Assembly (NCBI GenBank): GCA_947493195.1
Contig: CANLQG010000003.1
Coordinates: forward strand, 62,001 to 126,000
Origin: an uncultured Sphingomonadaceae bacterium
Lineage (GTDB): Bacteria > Pseudomonadota > Alphaproteobacteria > Sphingomonadales > Sphingomonadaceae
Direction of reading: 5' to 3'
DNA length: 64,000 nt
Of this stretch, positions 25,056 to 33,567 are shown piece after piece (position 1 is the first letter of the stretch; each line of letters begins with the position of its first letter). The notes beneath the pieces are model-generated. The model was not told the origin of the DNA, made no database searches, and saw only the letters and a program-made list of their open reading frames with translations. The translations under genes and the position numbers were made by a program.

Positions 25056-25886
25056 CTATGCCCCGGCGGCGCTTCGCGCAACACCGAAGGGCACGATAGC
25101 GTTTGCAGCATCGTGACCGATATCGGCGCGGCCCAGATAGGGAATGCCCGTTCGCTCGCACCAGTATTGTGCGATTTGCACTTCCGTCATGCCGAAATCA
25201 CGGTCGTTTTCCGGCACGTCGCTGATGCGTCCGAGGCGCAGGCCTGCCACGCCGCGAAGATGCTGCGTGATGTGGAAGAACAGCCGGTCAACCGCATAGA
25301 GATGCTCGGCCACTTCTTCCACCAGCACAACGTGGCCCGCAAGGTTTGGCATCAGTTCGGTACCGCACAGCATTGCCAGCGTCATCAGGTTGAAGGCGGC
25401 CACCGGTCGTTCGTCCAGCCCGACCTCCAGCGGCACGGTTTCGCCGGAAAGGTAGCGAAGCACGCGGCGCACGGCATCCTCCCCGCCCTCGCGGCGGATG
25501 TCTCCGGCAAGCGGGCCGTGGACCGGCTTGCCGATCCCGGCACGGTAGAGCGCAGCCAGCAATGTGCCCGCATCCGAATAGCCGAGGTAAGTCTTCTTAC
25601 GCGCTGCCGGCGTCAGTCCGGCTATTGCCGGTGCGGCAATGCGGCCCGCGCCATATCCGCCCATGGCGAACCACACGGCATCGATGTCGGGATCGTTTGC
25701 AGCCGCCAGGAAGGCGTCGAGCCGCTGCGCGTCGTCGCCCGCGAAATGTCCCTGTTCTTCAAAGCACTGCTCGGCGAAGTTGAGGGTGATGTGAGGAAAT
25801 TCCTCTGCTGCCAGCGTCTGCACGGCCTCGGCCCTCGCCCGGCGGATCGGCTTGCCCGGACAGACACAGGTTATGCGCGTTGTCAT
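25056..25886 (-). CDS. ldcA: Peptidoglycan LD-carboxypeptidase, S66 family
   Basis: A 276-residue cytoplasmic serine peptidase of the S66 family, which removes D-Ala from recycled murein tetrapeptides to give tripeptides. The catalytic Ser104 lies in GYSDAG, the Glu is E190 in VVLVEEV and the His is H258 in DIGHDAAN, the standard S66 triad. AMGGYGAGR (75-82) is also typical. No signal peptide. It is divergent from a Mur ligase that begins 124 bases away and codirectional with fabD-fabG. The neighbouring ligase makes peptidoglycan recycling its likely pathway. Confidence 0.87.
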   Translation of the reverse strand: MTTRITCVCPGKPIRRARAEAVQTLAAEEFPHITLNFAEQCFEEQGHFAGDDAQRLDAFLAAANDPDIDAVWFAMGGYGAGRIAAPAIAGLTPAARKKTYLGYSDAGTLLAALYRAGIGKPVHGPLAGDIRREGGEDAVRRVLRYLSGETVPLEVGLDERPVAAFNLMTLAMLCGTELMPNLAGHVVLVEEVAEHLYAVDRLFFHITQHLRGVAGLRLGRISDVPENDRDFGMTEVQIAQYWCERTGIPYLGRADIGHDAANAIVPFGVARSAAGA

Positions 25887-26010
25887 GGCCTTCGCCTAGC
25901 CTGACTGGAAACGCGCGTCACCCCTTCCCCTGCGCGGTTTCACGGCATTTCCGCAACAATGCACAAAACGCACTTTCGCTACCCCCGGCAACCTGTCTAG
26001 GAGTGGGGCA

Positions 26011-27420
26011 ATGAACGAGCACTCCTCCCCCCCCTCCTATTTTTTCTGCGGCATTGGCGGATCGGGCATGTTGCCCCTTGCGCAGATCGTCAAAGGCCTT
26101 GGTGCCGAAGTCGGCGGATCGGATCGCAGCCGTGATCAGGGGCGCACGCCGGAGAAATTCGCCTGGCTGGAACGCCAGGGGTTCAGACTCTTTCCGCAGG
26201 ACGGTAGCGGGCTGACAAGCAGAGAACAGGTGCTGGTGGCCAGCGCCGCGATCGAGGATACCGTGCCCGAGGTGATACGCGCGCGATCTCTCGGCTGCCC
26301 GCGCCTGACCCGTGCCGAACTGCTGTCGAAACTATTCAACGCAGCGCCAGTATCGCTCGCCGTGGCCGGCACCAGTGGCAAGTCCACCACCACCGCCATG
26401 CTGGGATGGATCCTGGAACATACTGGCCGATCACCCACCATCATGAACGGTGCGGTAATGAAGAATTTCGCTGCACCAGATAATCCCTTCGCCAGCGCGG
26501 TTGTCGGGCGCAGCGACGTTTTCGTGAGCGAGGTGGACGAGAGCGATGGGTCCATCGCGCTCTACAATCCCACCGTCGCCGTGCTGCTGAACGTCAGCCT
26601 CGATCACAAGAGCATGGAAGAACTGCGCCATCTGTTCGGCGAGTTCCTGCGCCGCGCCGACAGGGCCGTGGTAAACCTGGATGATGACGATGCCGAGTTC
26701 CTTGCGCGCAAGTGCACGAATGTCCTTTCCTTTGCCATCGATAACCGCAAAGCCACATTGGGGATCGAACCCGGCACGATCCGGGAAAGCGAGATGCTGA
26801 CAGAAGCCATCCTTGTCGACCGGCGCGAGGACGTGGGCCATTCATTGCGCCTCCCCATGCCGGGGCGGCACAACCTGGAAAATGCCCTGGCGGCGATCGC
26901 GGCAGCCGTGGCAACGGGCATTCCTGTTCACGACGCGGCGATCGCGCTCACCAAATTCAAGGGCCTTGCCCGCCGTTTCGACGTTATCGGGACAAGCGAG
27001 CGCGGTGTCACCGTGATCGACGATTTCGGTCATAACCCGGAAAAGGCGCGAGCTACCCTTCGCACGTTGAAGGCCCAGGAGGAACGCGTGATCGCCTTCT
27101 TCCAGCCCCACGGATACGGCCCGCTTCGCCAGATGGGCACTGAACTGGCGCAAACCTTTGCCGAGGAAATGGGGCCGGACGATATCACCATCATGTGTGA
27201 GCCTGTCTATTTCGGCGGCACGGTGGATCGCAGCGAGGGCAGCGAGCGGATCGTCAGACTTATCAATGATGCCGGTGGACAGGCCGAATATCACCAGACC
27301 CGCAAAGCCTGCGGCGACCGCATCGTCGAACTGGCAAGACCGGGGGACCGCATTGCCGTGATGGGCGCGCGCGACGATACATTGACGACTTTTGCGCAAG
27401 GGCTGTTTGAGCGGGTGTGA
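26011..27420 (+). CDS. Mur ligase, MurC/Mpl-like, recycling type (putative)
   Basis: A 469-residue ATP-dependent Mur ligase. Residues 10-100 form a Rossmann-like N-terminal domain with GIGGSGM, as in MurC and Mpl. The ATP loop is AGTSGKSTTT (119-128); MurC and Mpl proper have His where this protein has Ser, so it is an unusual member. The central part has SEVDESDGS and a C-terminal DDFGHNPEKARATL ligase domain. The neighbour is a divergent LD-carboxypeptidase, and Mpl, which links tripeptide to UDP-MurNAc, would act just after it. So a recycling ligase is likely, but MurC-type or another amide-ligase role is not excluded. Confidence 0.78.
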   Translation: MNEHSSPPSYFFCGIGGSGMLPLAQIVKGLGAEVGGSDRSRDQGRTPEKFAWLERQGFRLFPQDGSGLTSREQVLVASAAIEDTVPEVIRARSLGCPRLTRAELLSKLFNAAPVSLAVAGTSGKSTTTAMLGWILEHTGRSPTIMNGAVMKNFAAPDNPFASAVVGRSDVFVSEVDESDGSIALYNPTVAVLLNVSLDHKSMEELRHLFGEFLRRADRAVVNLDDDDAEFLARKCTNVLSFAIDNRKATLGIEPGTIRESEMLTEAILVDRREDVGHSLRLPMPGRHNLENALAAIAAAVATGIPVHDAAIALTKFKGLARRFDVIGTSERGVTVIDDFGHNPEKARATLRTLKAQEERVIAFFQPHGYGPLRQMGTELAQTFAEEMGPDDITIMCEPVYFGGTVDRSEGSERIVRLINDAGGQAEYHQTRKACGDRIVELARPGDRIAVMGARDDTLTTFAQGLFERV

Positions 27421-27713
27421 GCACTTACACGAAGGCGTGGCTGCTCAACGGCGTCTGGACGCTGTTCGCGATATACGGTCTTGTCGGACTGTATCAGCAG
27501 TGGGCTGAAGGAAATCATGCTTCAGCTGCGCTTCTAATTGGGATGTGCGGCTACGTCGGCTGCATATTCTTGGCCGGTGCATTCCCGAAATGTCCGAATT
27601 GCCATGAGCCAGTAGATGACGCCCATATCGCTGGGGACGCCAGAACAGGGCATATCGTCCGCCCCGATCGTCCATCGCGCTCATGCGGCTATTGCGGCCA
27701 CGATCTTACCTGA
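27417..27713 (+). CDS. Small membrane protein with zinc-ribbon tail
   Basis: A 98-residue protein that starts with GTG inside the stop of the Mur ligase (GTGA overlap), so it should be coexpressed with it. Two hydrophobic helices (TLFAIYGLVGLY, then ALLIGMCGYVGCIFLAGA) are followed by a cytoplasmic zinc-ribbon-like pair, CPNC and CGYC, about 30 residues apart. I do not recognise a family. The four cysteines suggest metal binding. The base composition is a little lower in GC than the neighbour, but the frame and overlap support it. Confidence 0.55.
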   Translation: MSTYTKAWLLNGVWTLFAIYGLVGLYQQWAEGNHASAALLIGMCGYVGCIFLAGAFPKCPNCHEPVDDAHIAGDARTGHIVRPDRPSRSCGYCGHDLT

Positions 27714-27785
27714 AAGCCTTTTGCAACGATTGTTGGGCAGTATGGTCACTCGCATCGTGATCGAGTGAGAGGCAAAGGCCCGATA

Positions 27786-28085
27786 ATGCAGAAGAATTAT
27801 CGCCAGAGCGGCGTCGGAATGCTGGATGCGGCACCCGGCACGTACATGGCCCACGCCTACTTCGATGACAATCAGGTCGATCTGGTGAAATGCACCGTGA
27901 TCGGCTGGCAGGTCATGCAGGACAGGCGCCTCACCCCGCTAGTGCTGGATCCGCGCGCAGTGGACGAGGACGGTTGGGTCATCATCTACCCCGACGGCCG
28001 CGTGGAAGCTGAGGACGGACGCAACTGGCCCACGCAGGAAGTATGGTTGCAGGACGAGCGTCATTTGCGGCGGAGCGCCGCGTAA
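27786..28085 (+). CDS. Hypothetical protein
   Basis: A 99-residue protein of unknown family. The ATG at 27786 is a reasonable start; a GTG seven codons upstream is possible. It is rich in strands and Trp (VIGWQVMQDRRLTPLVLDP, then WVIIYPDGRVEAEDGRNWP) with no signal peptide or membrane helix. It lies between a small membrane protein and a convergent DUF808 gene. Nothing in its context explains its role. Confidence 0.55.
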   Translation: MQKNYRQSGVGMLDAAPGTYMAHAYFDDNQVDLVKCTVIGWQVMQDRRLTPLVLDPRAVDEDGWVIIYPDGRVEAEDGRNWPTQEVWLQDERHLRRSAA

Positions 28086-28089
28086 TGGC

Positions 28090-29037
28090 CTAGTGCCCTG
28101 CCCCGGTTTCGTGACCGAGGCCGAGCACCTTGTGCAGCAGGAATACGATCACCCCGCCCAGCGCGAGCCCGGTCAGCGCTGACAGGCCAGCGAAGGTCAG
28201 CCAGCCGAACAGACCGCCCGCAATCGCCGAGACGCCGTGCTCGATGCCTTCCACCCAGTGTTCGGGGCCGGATATGCCGACCTCTGCCAGTCCGTGCAGG
28301 ATGATGCCACCGCCAACCCACAGCATGGCAATGGTGCCAATGAAGGACAGCAAGGTCAGCAGGTGCGGCATGGCCTTCAACAGGAACCGGCCGAAACGCT
28401 TTCCGGCGTCGGTCATCGCTTCCTTCGACAGGTGCAGGCCTACATCGTCCATCTTCACGATCAGCGCCACCGCACCATAGACGAACACTGTCACGGCAAC
28501 GCCCACCAGCGCCAGCACGCCCGCACGCGTGATGAGGTCTTCCGCTGCGACTTCGTTCAGCGTGATCGCCATGATCTCGGCGGATAATATCAGGTCGGTG
28601 CGGATAGCGCCCGATGTGCGCTGTTTCTCGAAAGCGACGGGATCCTCGATCTCGTCTTCCACCGTCTTGCCGTGCTTCTCGCCGCCCAGCTTCTCGATAA
28701 CTTTCTCCGCCCCTTCGTAGGAGAGGTAGGCCCCGCCCAGCATCAGGATGAAGACAATGGCTTGCGGCAGGAATTCACTCAGCAGCAGCGCGCCGGGCAA
28801 CAGGATCAGCAGCTTGTTCTTCAGGCTGCCCTTGGTGATGTTCCAGATGATCGGCAATTCGCGTGCAGGCGAAAGGCCGGTTACGTAGCTGGGCGTCACG
28901 GCCGCATCGTCGATTACCACGCCTGCCGTCTTGGACCCTGCGCGTCCGGCGGCAGCGGCAATGTCGTCCACGCTGGCAGATGCCGTGCGGGCAATGATCG
29001 ATACGTCGTCAAGCAGGGCTACAAGGCCACCGGGCAT
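28090..29037 (-). CDS. DUF808 family inner membrane protein
   Basis: A 315-residue inner-membrane protein of the DUF808 (YedI-like) family; function unknown. The ATG at 29037 gives MPGGLVALLDDVSIIARTAS, the family N-terminus, while the extra 36 codons upstream do not. At least five hydrophobic helices follow, such as LLILLPGALLLSEFLPQAIV and VLALVGVAVTVFVYGAVALI. It is convergent with the preceding hypothetical gene and its 5' side faces the rpsF operon. Confidence 0.88.
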   Translation of the reverse strand: MPGGLVALLDDVSIIARTASASVDDIAAAAGRAGSKTAGVVIDDAAVTPSYVTGLSPARELPIIWNITKGSLKNKLLILLPGALLLSEFLPQAIVFILMLGGAYLSYEGAEKVIEKLGGEKHGKTVEDEIEDPVAFEKQRTSGAIRTDLILSAEIMAITLNEVAAEDLITRAGVLALVGVAVTVFVYGAVALIVKMDDVGLHLSKEAMTDAGKRFGRFLLKAMPHLLTLLSFIGTIAMLWVGGGIILHGLAEVGISGPEHWVEGIEHGVSAIAGGLFGWLTFAGLSALTGLALGGVIVFLLHKVLGLGHETGAGH

Positions 29038-29298
29038 GAAATTCTCCGCTGCAGATTGCTGGATAAGGTTGCCATGCCAACGCACGGCGTGCTTGGGAAG
29101 TGCCCGCATGCGCAATTTCGCGTCACAAATGCTGGACAGATGCATGCTTGCATTCTGCGCCAGTCCCGCTATGTGCGCGCCTTCCGCTGTATCCGGGCAG
29201 GAGTGCCCCTAAGCGGAAAATCGAAGAAAGCCGGAGGGACGCGTACGGAATTCGCCGTGCCAATGTCAGCGATCGGCATGAAGTGAAAGGAAGCACGC

Positions 29299-29664
29299 AT
29301 GGCTCAGTACGAGCATGTTTTCCTCGCGCGTCAGGACCTGAGCCAGGCTCAGGTTGATGCGCTTGCTGCCAGCGCCACGGAAATCGTGGAAGCGCAGGGC
29401 GGCAAGGTCGTGAAGACCGAGACCTGGGGCCTGAAATCCCTCGCATACAAGATTGACCGCAACCGCAAGGCGCATTTCGTAATGCTCAACATCGAGGGCC
29501 CCGGCTCTCTGGTGGCCGAGCTGGAGCGTCAGAACCGCATCAACGAAGATGTGATCCGCTGGCTGACGATCGCCGTGGAAGAGCACGAAGACGGTCCGTC
29601 CGTCATGATGCGCAAGAACGACCGCGACAAGAAGCGCCGTTCCGACCGTGAGGAGCGTAACTGA
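29299..29664 (+). CDS. rpsF: 30S ribosomal protein S6
   Basis: A 121-residue S6, which binds the 16S platform together with S18. It begins [20 protein letters not shown] and has the family centre [20 protein letters not shown]. The C-terminal tail is basic ([14 protein letters not shown]), typical of alphaproteobacteria. An AAGGAAG ribosome site precedes it. It is followed by rpsR with a TGATG overlap, then rplI: the classical S6-S18-L9 operon. Confidence 0.97.
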   Translation: MAQYEHVFLARQDLSQAQVDALAASATEIVEAQGGKVVKTETWGLKSLAYKIDRNRKAHFVMLNIEGPGSLVAELERQNRINEDVIRWLTIAVEEHEDGPSVMMRKNDRDKKRRSDREERN

Positions 29665-29888
29665 TGGCCCGTCCGTTCTACCGCCGTCGCAAGTCCTGCC
29701 CGTTCGCGGCCAAGGACGCCCCCGCAATCGATTACAAGGACGTGCGCCTGCTGCAGGGCTTCATGTCCGAGCGTGGCAAGATCGTGCCCAGCCGCATCAC
29801 CGCCGTTTCTGCCAAGAAGCAGCGCGAACTGGCCAAGGCGATCAAGCGCGCCCGTCACCTGGGCCTGCTGCCCTACATCGTTAAGTAA
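29664..29888 (+). CDS. rpsR: 30S ribosomal protein S18
   Basis: A 74-residue S18, the partner of S6 in the 30S platform. It begins [19 protein letters not shown] and includes [20 protein letters not shown], the highly conserved S18 core. Its ATG shares the A of the rpsF stop (TGATG), so the two are coupled in translation. Length matches alphaproteobacterial S18. Confidence 0.97.
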   Translation: MARPFYRRRKSCPFAAKDAPAIDYKDVRLLQGFMSERGKIVPSRITAVSAKKQRELAKAIKRARHLGLLPYIVK

Positions 29889-29902
29889 GAGGAGCATACA
29901 TC

Positions 29903-30553
29903 ATGGATATCATCCTCCTCGAACGCATCGGCAATCTCGGCCAGATCGGTGACATCGTCTCCGTGAAGGACGGCTATGCCCGCAACTTCCTGCTGCCGCA
30001 GAAGAAGGCCCTTCGCGCCAACGATGCGAACAAGAAGGTCTTCGAAGCCAACCGCGATCGCCTCGAAGCCGAGAACGCCGAGAAGCGTACCGAAGCCGAA
30101 AAGCAGGGCGAAAAGGTCGCCGGCACCGAGATCGTCCTGATCCGTGCTGCGTCCAACGCCGGCCAGCTTTACGGCTCCGTCAATGTGCGTGACGTTGCTG
30201 CCGGTCTCGTGGCCAAGGGCCACGACATCGACAAGAAGCAGGTCATCATGGGCGCGCCGATCAAGACCATCGGCATGTTCGACGTGACCATCGCGCTGCA
30301 CGCCGAAGTCGAAGTGACGATCAAGGCGAACGTGGCCCGCTCCGAAGACGAAGCCGAACTGCAGAGCCAGGGCGTCGACATCCTCAAGCAGGCTGCCGAA
30401 GACGAAGCCAAGGCGATTGCCGGTGAAGGCTTCCAGGAAGAACTCGACCCCGATCGTGAACTGGGCGACCTGCCCAGCGCCGAAGAAGGTGCCGAAGTCC
30501 TTGCCGAAGACGCACAGGTTGAAGAAGCCGAAGAAGGCGACGAGAACGCCTGA
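29903..30553 (+). CDS. rplI: 50S ribosomal protein L9, long acidic C-terminus
   Basis: A 216-residue L9, about 65 residues longer than the E. coli protein. The N-terminal MDIILLERIGNLGQIGDIVSV and G-Y-A-R-N-F-L-L-P segment is the RNA-binding globule, followed by the long connecting helix and the C-terminal domain. The extra tail is very acidic and Ala/Glu-rich (GDLPSAEEGAEVLAEDAQVE and so on) and can be expected to be disordered. Such tails are frequent in this lineage. A terminator follows. It completes the rpsF-rpsR-rplI operon. Confidence 0.97.
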   Translation: MDIILLERIGNLGQIGDIVSVKDGYARNFLLPQKKALRANDANKKVFEANRDRLEAENAEKRTEAEKQGEKVAGTEIVLIRAASNAGQLYGSVNVRDVAAGLVAKGHDIDKKQVIMGAPIKTIGMFDVTIALHAEVEVTIKANVARSEDEAELQSQGVDILKQAAEDEAKAIAGEGFQEELDPDRELGDLPSAEEGAEVLAEDAQVEEAEEGDENA

Positions 30554-30573
30554 GGCTTTCCGGTCTGACAGAA

Positions 30574-30611
30574 CAAGGGGCGCTGCCAGCGATGGCGGCG
30601 CCCTTTTTCTT
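30574..30611 (+). terminator. Terminator after rplI
   Basis: A hairpin AAGGGGCGCTGCC / GGCGGCGCCCTT around 30575-30604, with one bulge and one mismatch, is followed by TTTTTCTTT. It ends the rpsF-rpsR-rplI operon. On the minus strand the stem ends in a short CCTTG run, so it is a weaker but possible terminator for the convergent bciA-like gene too. Confidence 0.75.
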
Positions 30612-30613
30612 TG

Positions 30614-31594
30614 TCAGAAGCTTTGTTCGCGTTCCCGGATCAGATTCCGATAATGCGCTTCCAAGGTATCCTCGCCGAATTCGGGCGTGGCCTCGGCGTC
30701 GTACTCGCCAGTTACCGGATTCAGCACCAGCATCGATTCGGTTGCGTAGTAGCGGCCTATCCGCGCATACTCCGCCTTCTCCGCCGCGCGTTTCGAGAAT
30801 CGTCCGGCACTGTCGAGCAGCGCGATGATGCGATCCATCGAAGCGACCGAAACGTGGCGGAAGCGTGGCTCCTTCCCGGCAAGGCGGAACAGTGTCTCGC
30901 CTTGTTCGCGCGACGTGATCGCCGGTCCCGGTCCGCCGATGGGCAGAATGCGATAATGCTTGCTGGGGTCGGACAGGGCCGAAATGATGTAGCGCGCAAG
31001 GTCGGCGTCGCTGATGGGCTTGCAGCGGGTCAGTTCCCCGTAGCCGAACAGCAGGAACGGCTTGCCGCGCATGACCCGGTCGACCTGCCCGGAAAGCGAC
31101 TTGAAGAAGGCGGTAGGGCGGATGATCGTCCAGGACAGGCCCGAAGCCTGCAATTCCTCCTCGAACGCCAGCTTGGCATGCTGGAAGGCAAGGCGCGGCT
31201 TCTGCACGCAGATGGCGGAAAGCAGGACCATCTGCGGCACGACGTTCGCCCTTGCCGCTTTCAGAATGTCGGAGTTGGCCTGGTAATCGATAGCCTTCGC
31301 ATCCGCTGGCACGCCGCTGCGCGAAGCGAGGCACGAAATTACCGCGTCGAACGGCTCCCCGGCAAAAGCATCGCGCATGATCGAGGCGGGATCGGTGATT
31401 TCGCCGAAACGGCACACCACTCCCGCCTGCACCAGATCGCCCGTTTCCGCATCGGCGCCCCGTTCAGGGCGCAGGAAACAGGTGACGATGTGCCCATCGG
31501 CAAGCAGCGCGCGGGCAACGGCGCGGCCTATCGTGCCGCTCGCCCCGAACAGCAGGACGCGCTTGCCCTCGCTTGCCGTCAATCCTGCCGTCAA
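30614..31594 (-). CDS. bciA: Divinyl (proto)chlorophyllide 8-vinyl-reductase-like (BciA)
   Basis: A 326-residue NAD(P)-binding protein of the BciA/DVR family, which reduces the C8 vinyl group during (bacterio)chlorophyll synthesis. The coenzyme motif is LLFGASGTIGRAVARAL near residue 14. The family core FVLLSAICVQKP (here MVLLSAICVQKPRLAF), FEEELQASGLSWTIIRPTAF and KSLSGQVDRVMRGKPFLLFG is present, as is LTRCKPISDADLARYI. The TTG start at 31594 overlaps the upstream stop (TTGA); an in-frame TTG at 31582 is another option. It lies outside any visible photosynthesis cluster, as in many aerobic phototrophs. A general NmrA-like reductase is an alternative. Confidence 0.82.
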   Translation of the reverse strand: MTAGLTASEGKRVLLFGASGTIGRAVARALLADGHIVTCFLRPERGADAETGDLVQAGVVCRFGEITDPASIMRDAFAGEPFDAVISCLASRSGVPADAKAIDYQANSDILKAARANVVPQMVLLSAICVQKPRLAFQHAKLAFEEELQASGLSWTIIRPTAFFKSLSGQVDRVMRGKPFLLFGYGELTRCKPISDADLARYIISALSDPSKHYRILPIGGPGPAITSREQGETLFRLAGKEPRFRHVSVASMDRIIALLDSAGRFSKRAAEKAEYARIGRYYATESMLVLNPVTGEYDAEATPEFGEDTLEAHYRNLIREREQSF

Positions 31595-32604
31595 TCCAGC
31601 ACCGCCAGCCCGTCTCCGCCCGGTCCGGTCGGCAGCCTGCGCAGCACTTCGCCGCTGGTGAAGTCGATCTCCGCAACCGTGTCCGTCGCGGTTTCGGCCG
31701 CGTAGAGGCGTTCTCCGTCCTCACTGAACACCAGCGTCACCTGCACCGCCTCACTGCTGCCCGAGACGGGAATGGTGCGCACGACTTCGTTCGTGGTCGT
31801 ATCGATCACGGTCAGGTCGCCGCTGCCGAAGTTGCTGCTGACCGCGAAATCGCCTGAAGGGTGCATGGCAAGGCGAATGGGCACCTCCCCGGTCGGCACT
31901 TCGGCTTTCACCTCCAGCGTCATCGGATCGAGGCGGTAGGCCATGTTGTCCTCGTTGGAGGAGACCCACAGGCTGCTCGCATCCGGCGCAAGGGCAATCG
32001 CCTCGATCGCATTGCCGATACGGGCGCGGGCCAGCTCGTGGATCGCGTCCGGCGTTATGTCCCACAGGATCACTTCGCCTGACGGTATCAAAGTGCCCCA
32101 GGCCCGGTTGGCCGCAACGTCCACGGCAAGCAGGTGCGGGCCGTATTCTCCGCTGTCATGTTCGAACGTGCCCATCAGCCGTCCGCCGACATCGAGCAGC
32201 TGCACGATGGAGCCGCGCCCCTCCGCCCCTGCCAGCATGCGGTCATCCGCCAACCACAGGGCAACATGCGCACGGGCGCCTTCACCAAGGTCGAGGACTT
32301 CAACGGGCGCAAGGTCCGCCGTGGAGTAAACCTGCGCCGAACGCCCCGAATAGCAGGCGACGATCAATCGCTCTCCATCGGGCGAAATCGAAAGCTCGTG
32401 CGGGTTCTCGCACGTGTCCGCCCGCTGCATCTCCTCGCCATTGGCTAGGTCTATGCGTGAGACACTGGCCCCACGCTTGTTGGCGACGAACAGCGTGCCC
32501 TGGTTGGCGTGCTCGAACATCACAGGGCCGGGGATATCGGTATCCGAAAACGCGCTGCACCCTGATGACAGGAGCAGGGCTGCAGCAACTTTCGCGGTTC
32601 TCAT
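31591..32604 (-). CDS. Secreted/lipoprotein YVTN-type beta-propeller protein
   Basis: A 337-residue exported protein with repeated beta-propeller blades of the YVTN/NHL kind, for example GTLFVANKRGASVSRIDLAN, DGERLIVACYSGRSAQVYST and VSSNFGSGDLTVIDTTTNEV. The ATG at 32604 gives MRTAKVAAALLLSSGC, a signal peptide with a weak lipobox (SSGC). The body probably forms a periplasmic propeller used for protein contacts or recognition. It overlaps the bciA-like gene by four bases. The function is unknown, and the overlap alone does not prove a role in pigment synthesis. Confidence 0.8.
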   Translation of the reverse strand: MRTAKVAAALLLSSGCSAFSDTDIPGPVMFEHANQGTLFVANKRGASVSRIDLANGEEMQRADTCENPHELSISPDGERLIVACYSGRSAQVYSTADLAPVEVLDLGEGARAHVALWLADDRMLAGAEGRGSIVQLLDVGGRLMGTFEHDSGEYGPHLLAVDVAANRAWGTLIPSGEVILWDITPDAIHELARARIGNAIEAIALAPDASSLWVSSNEDNMAYRLDPMTLEVKAEVPTGEVPIRLAMHPSGDFAVSSNFGSGDLTVIDTTTNEVVRTIPVSGSSEAVQVTLVFSEDGERLYAAETATDTVAEIDFTSGEVLRRLPTGPGGDGLAVLD

Positions 32605-32683
32605 CGCGGTCTCTCCAAGGCAAGGCCAAGAGCCTAGCGTGCGGTGCGAGAATTGCCAGTTCGCGAGGTCGGTTGAAGTTGGC

Positions 32684-33448
32684 TCAGGAGAGGAATTCCA
32701 GGATGGCGCGGCCCATGTCCTTCTTGGTGACAGAGCCCATGTGGTTGCCCGGAATAATGGCCATCTCTGCATCGGGCAGCGCATCGCGCAGTTTCTCCGG
32801 TGAGCCGTTGTCGCGGTCCTCATCCCCGATCAACACAAGCGTCGGCATGGTGATCTTCGCGAGATCCTCCATCGCGATGTCCTCTACGCCCTGTGTCAGC
32901 AGCAGGCGGGCGGCAACAGGATCGATCCCCTGCCCCTTCATGAAGCTCTTGGCGAGGAAGGCAGGATCACCGCGCTCGATCTCGTCAAAGCGGTCGATCA
33001 TGTCGACGAAGAAGGCGCTGCGCGTTTCCCAGTTCGACAGCCCCTCGATGCCCATGCCGCCCAGCACCAGCCGGCGCGGCGAGAGCCCTGCGATCACTGC
33101 GCTGGCAGCCGTCCGCGCGCCCAGCGAGAAACCGACGAGGTCATAGTCGTCCAGTCCCAGCACCTCGACGATCTGCAAGGTATCGCGCACCAGCACACCG
33201 GGAGAATACAGAGCTGGATCATTCGGAGCATCGCTTTCGCCATGAACGCGCCAGTCGGGCATCAGGCATTCAAAACCATTGTCCGCCAGCAAGGCAGCAT
33301 GACCGAATTTAACCCAGTTCATCTCGGCGCTGGAGAACAGGCCATGCAGCATCAGCACAGGGCGACCCTGTCCTTCGTCCGGTCCCATGCGGTGAAGGGC
33401 GATCCTGGTGCCGTCGGCAGCGGTTAACGTGTCGGTCGTCAGTTGCAT
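32684..33448 (-). CDS. Alpha/beta hydrolase
   Basis: A 254-residue alpha/beta hydrolase fold protein. The oxyanion motif is HGLFSS (35-40), the nucleophile is S108 in GFSLG, the acid is in GDEDRDNG near 214, and the catalytic His is H236 in GNHMG. DWRVHGESDAP is a typical loop after strand beta-4. Such enzymes hydrolyse esters, amides or related bonds; the substrate is unknown. It lies codirectionally between a propeller protein gene and a lipoprotein gene. Confidence 0.88.
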   Translation of the reverse strand: MQLTTDTLTAADGTRIALHRMGPDEGQGRPVLMLHGLFSSAEMNWVKFGHAALLADNGFECLMPDWRVHGESDAPNDPALYSPGVLVRDTLQIVEVLGLDDYDLVGFSLGARTAASAVIAGLSPRRLVLGGMGIEGLSNWETRSAFFVDMIDRFDEIERGDPAFLAKSFMKGQGIDPVAARLLLTQGVEDIAMEDLAKITMPTLVLIGDEDRDNGSPEKLRDALPDAEMAIIPGNHMGSVTKKDMGRAILEFLS

Positions 33449-33567
33449 ACGCTCCGCCTGACAGGCGAGCGTCCGAAGCGCAAGACCCGCAATTGCCGGT
33501 TTGCAGGCAAGGCGAGCGCAGCGTTTTTCTCGCTAGGCGATGCAGGCCCCTCCTCGTCGCGGCGCGC

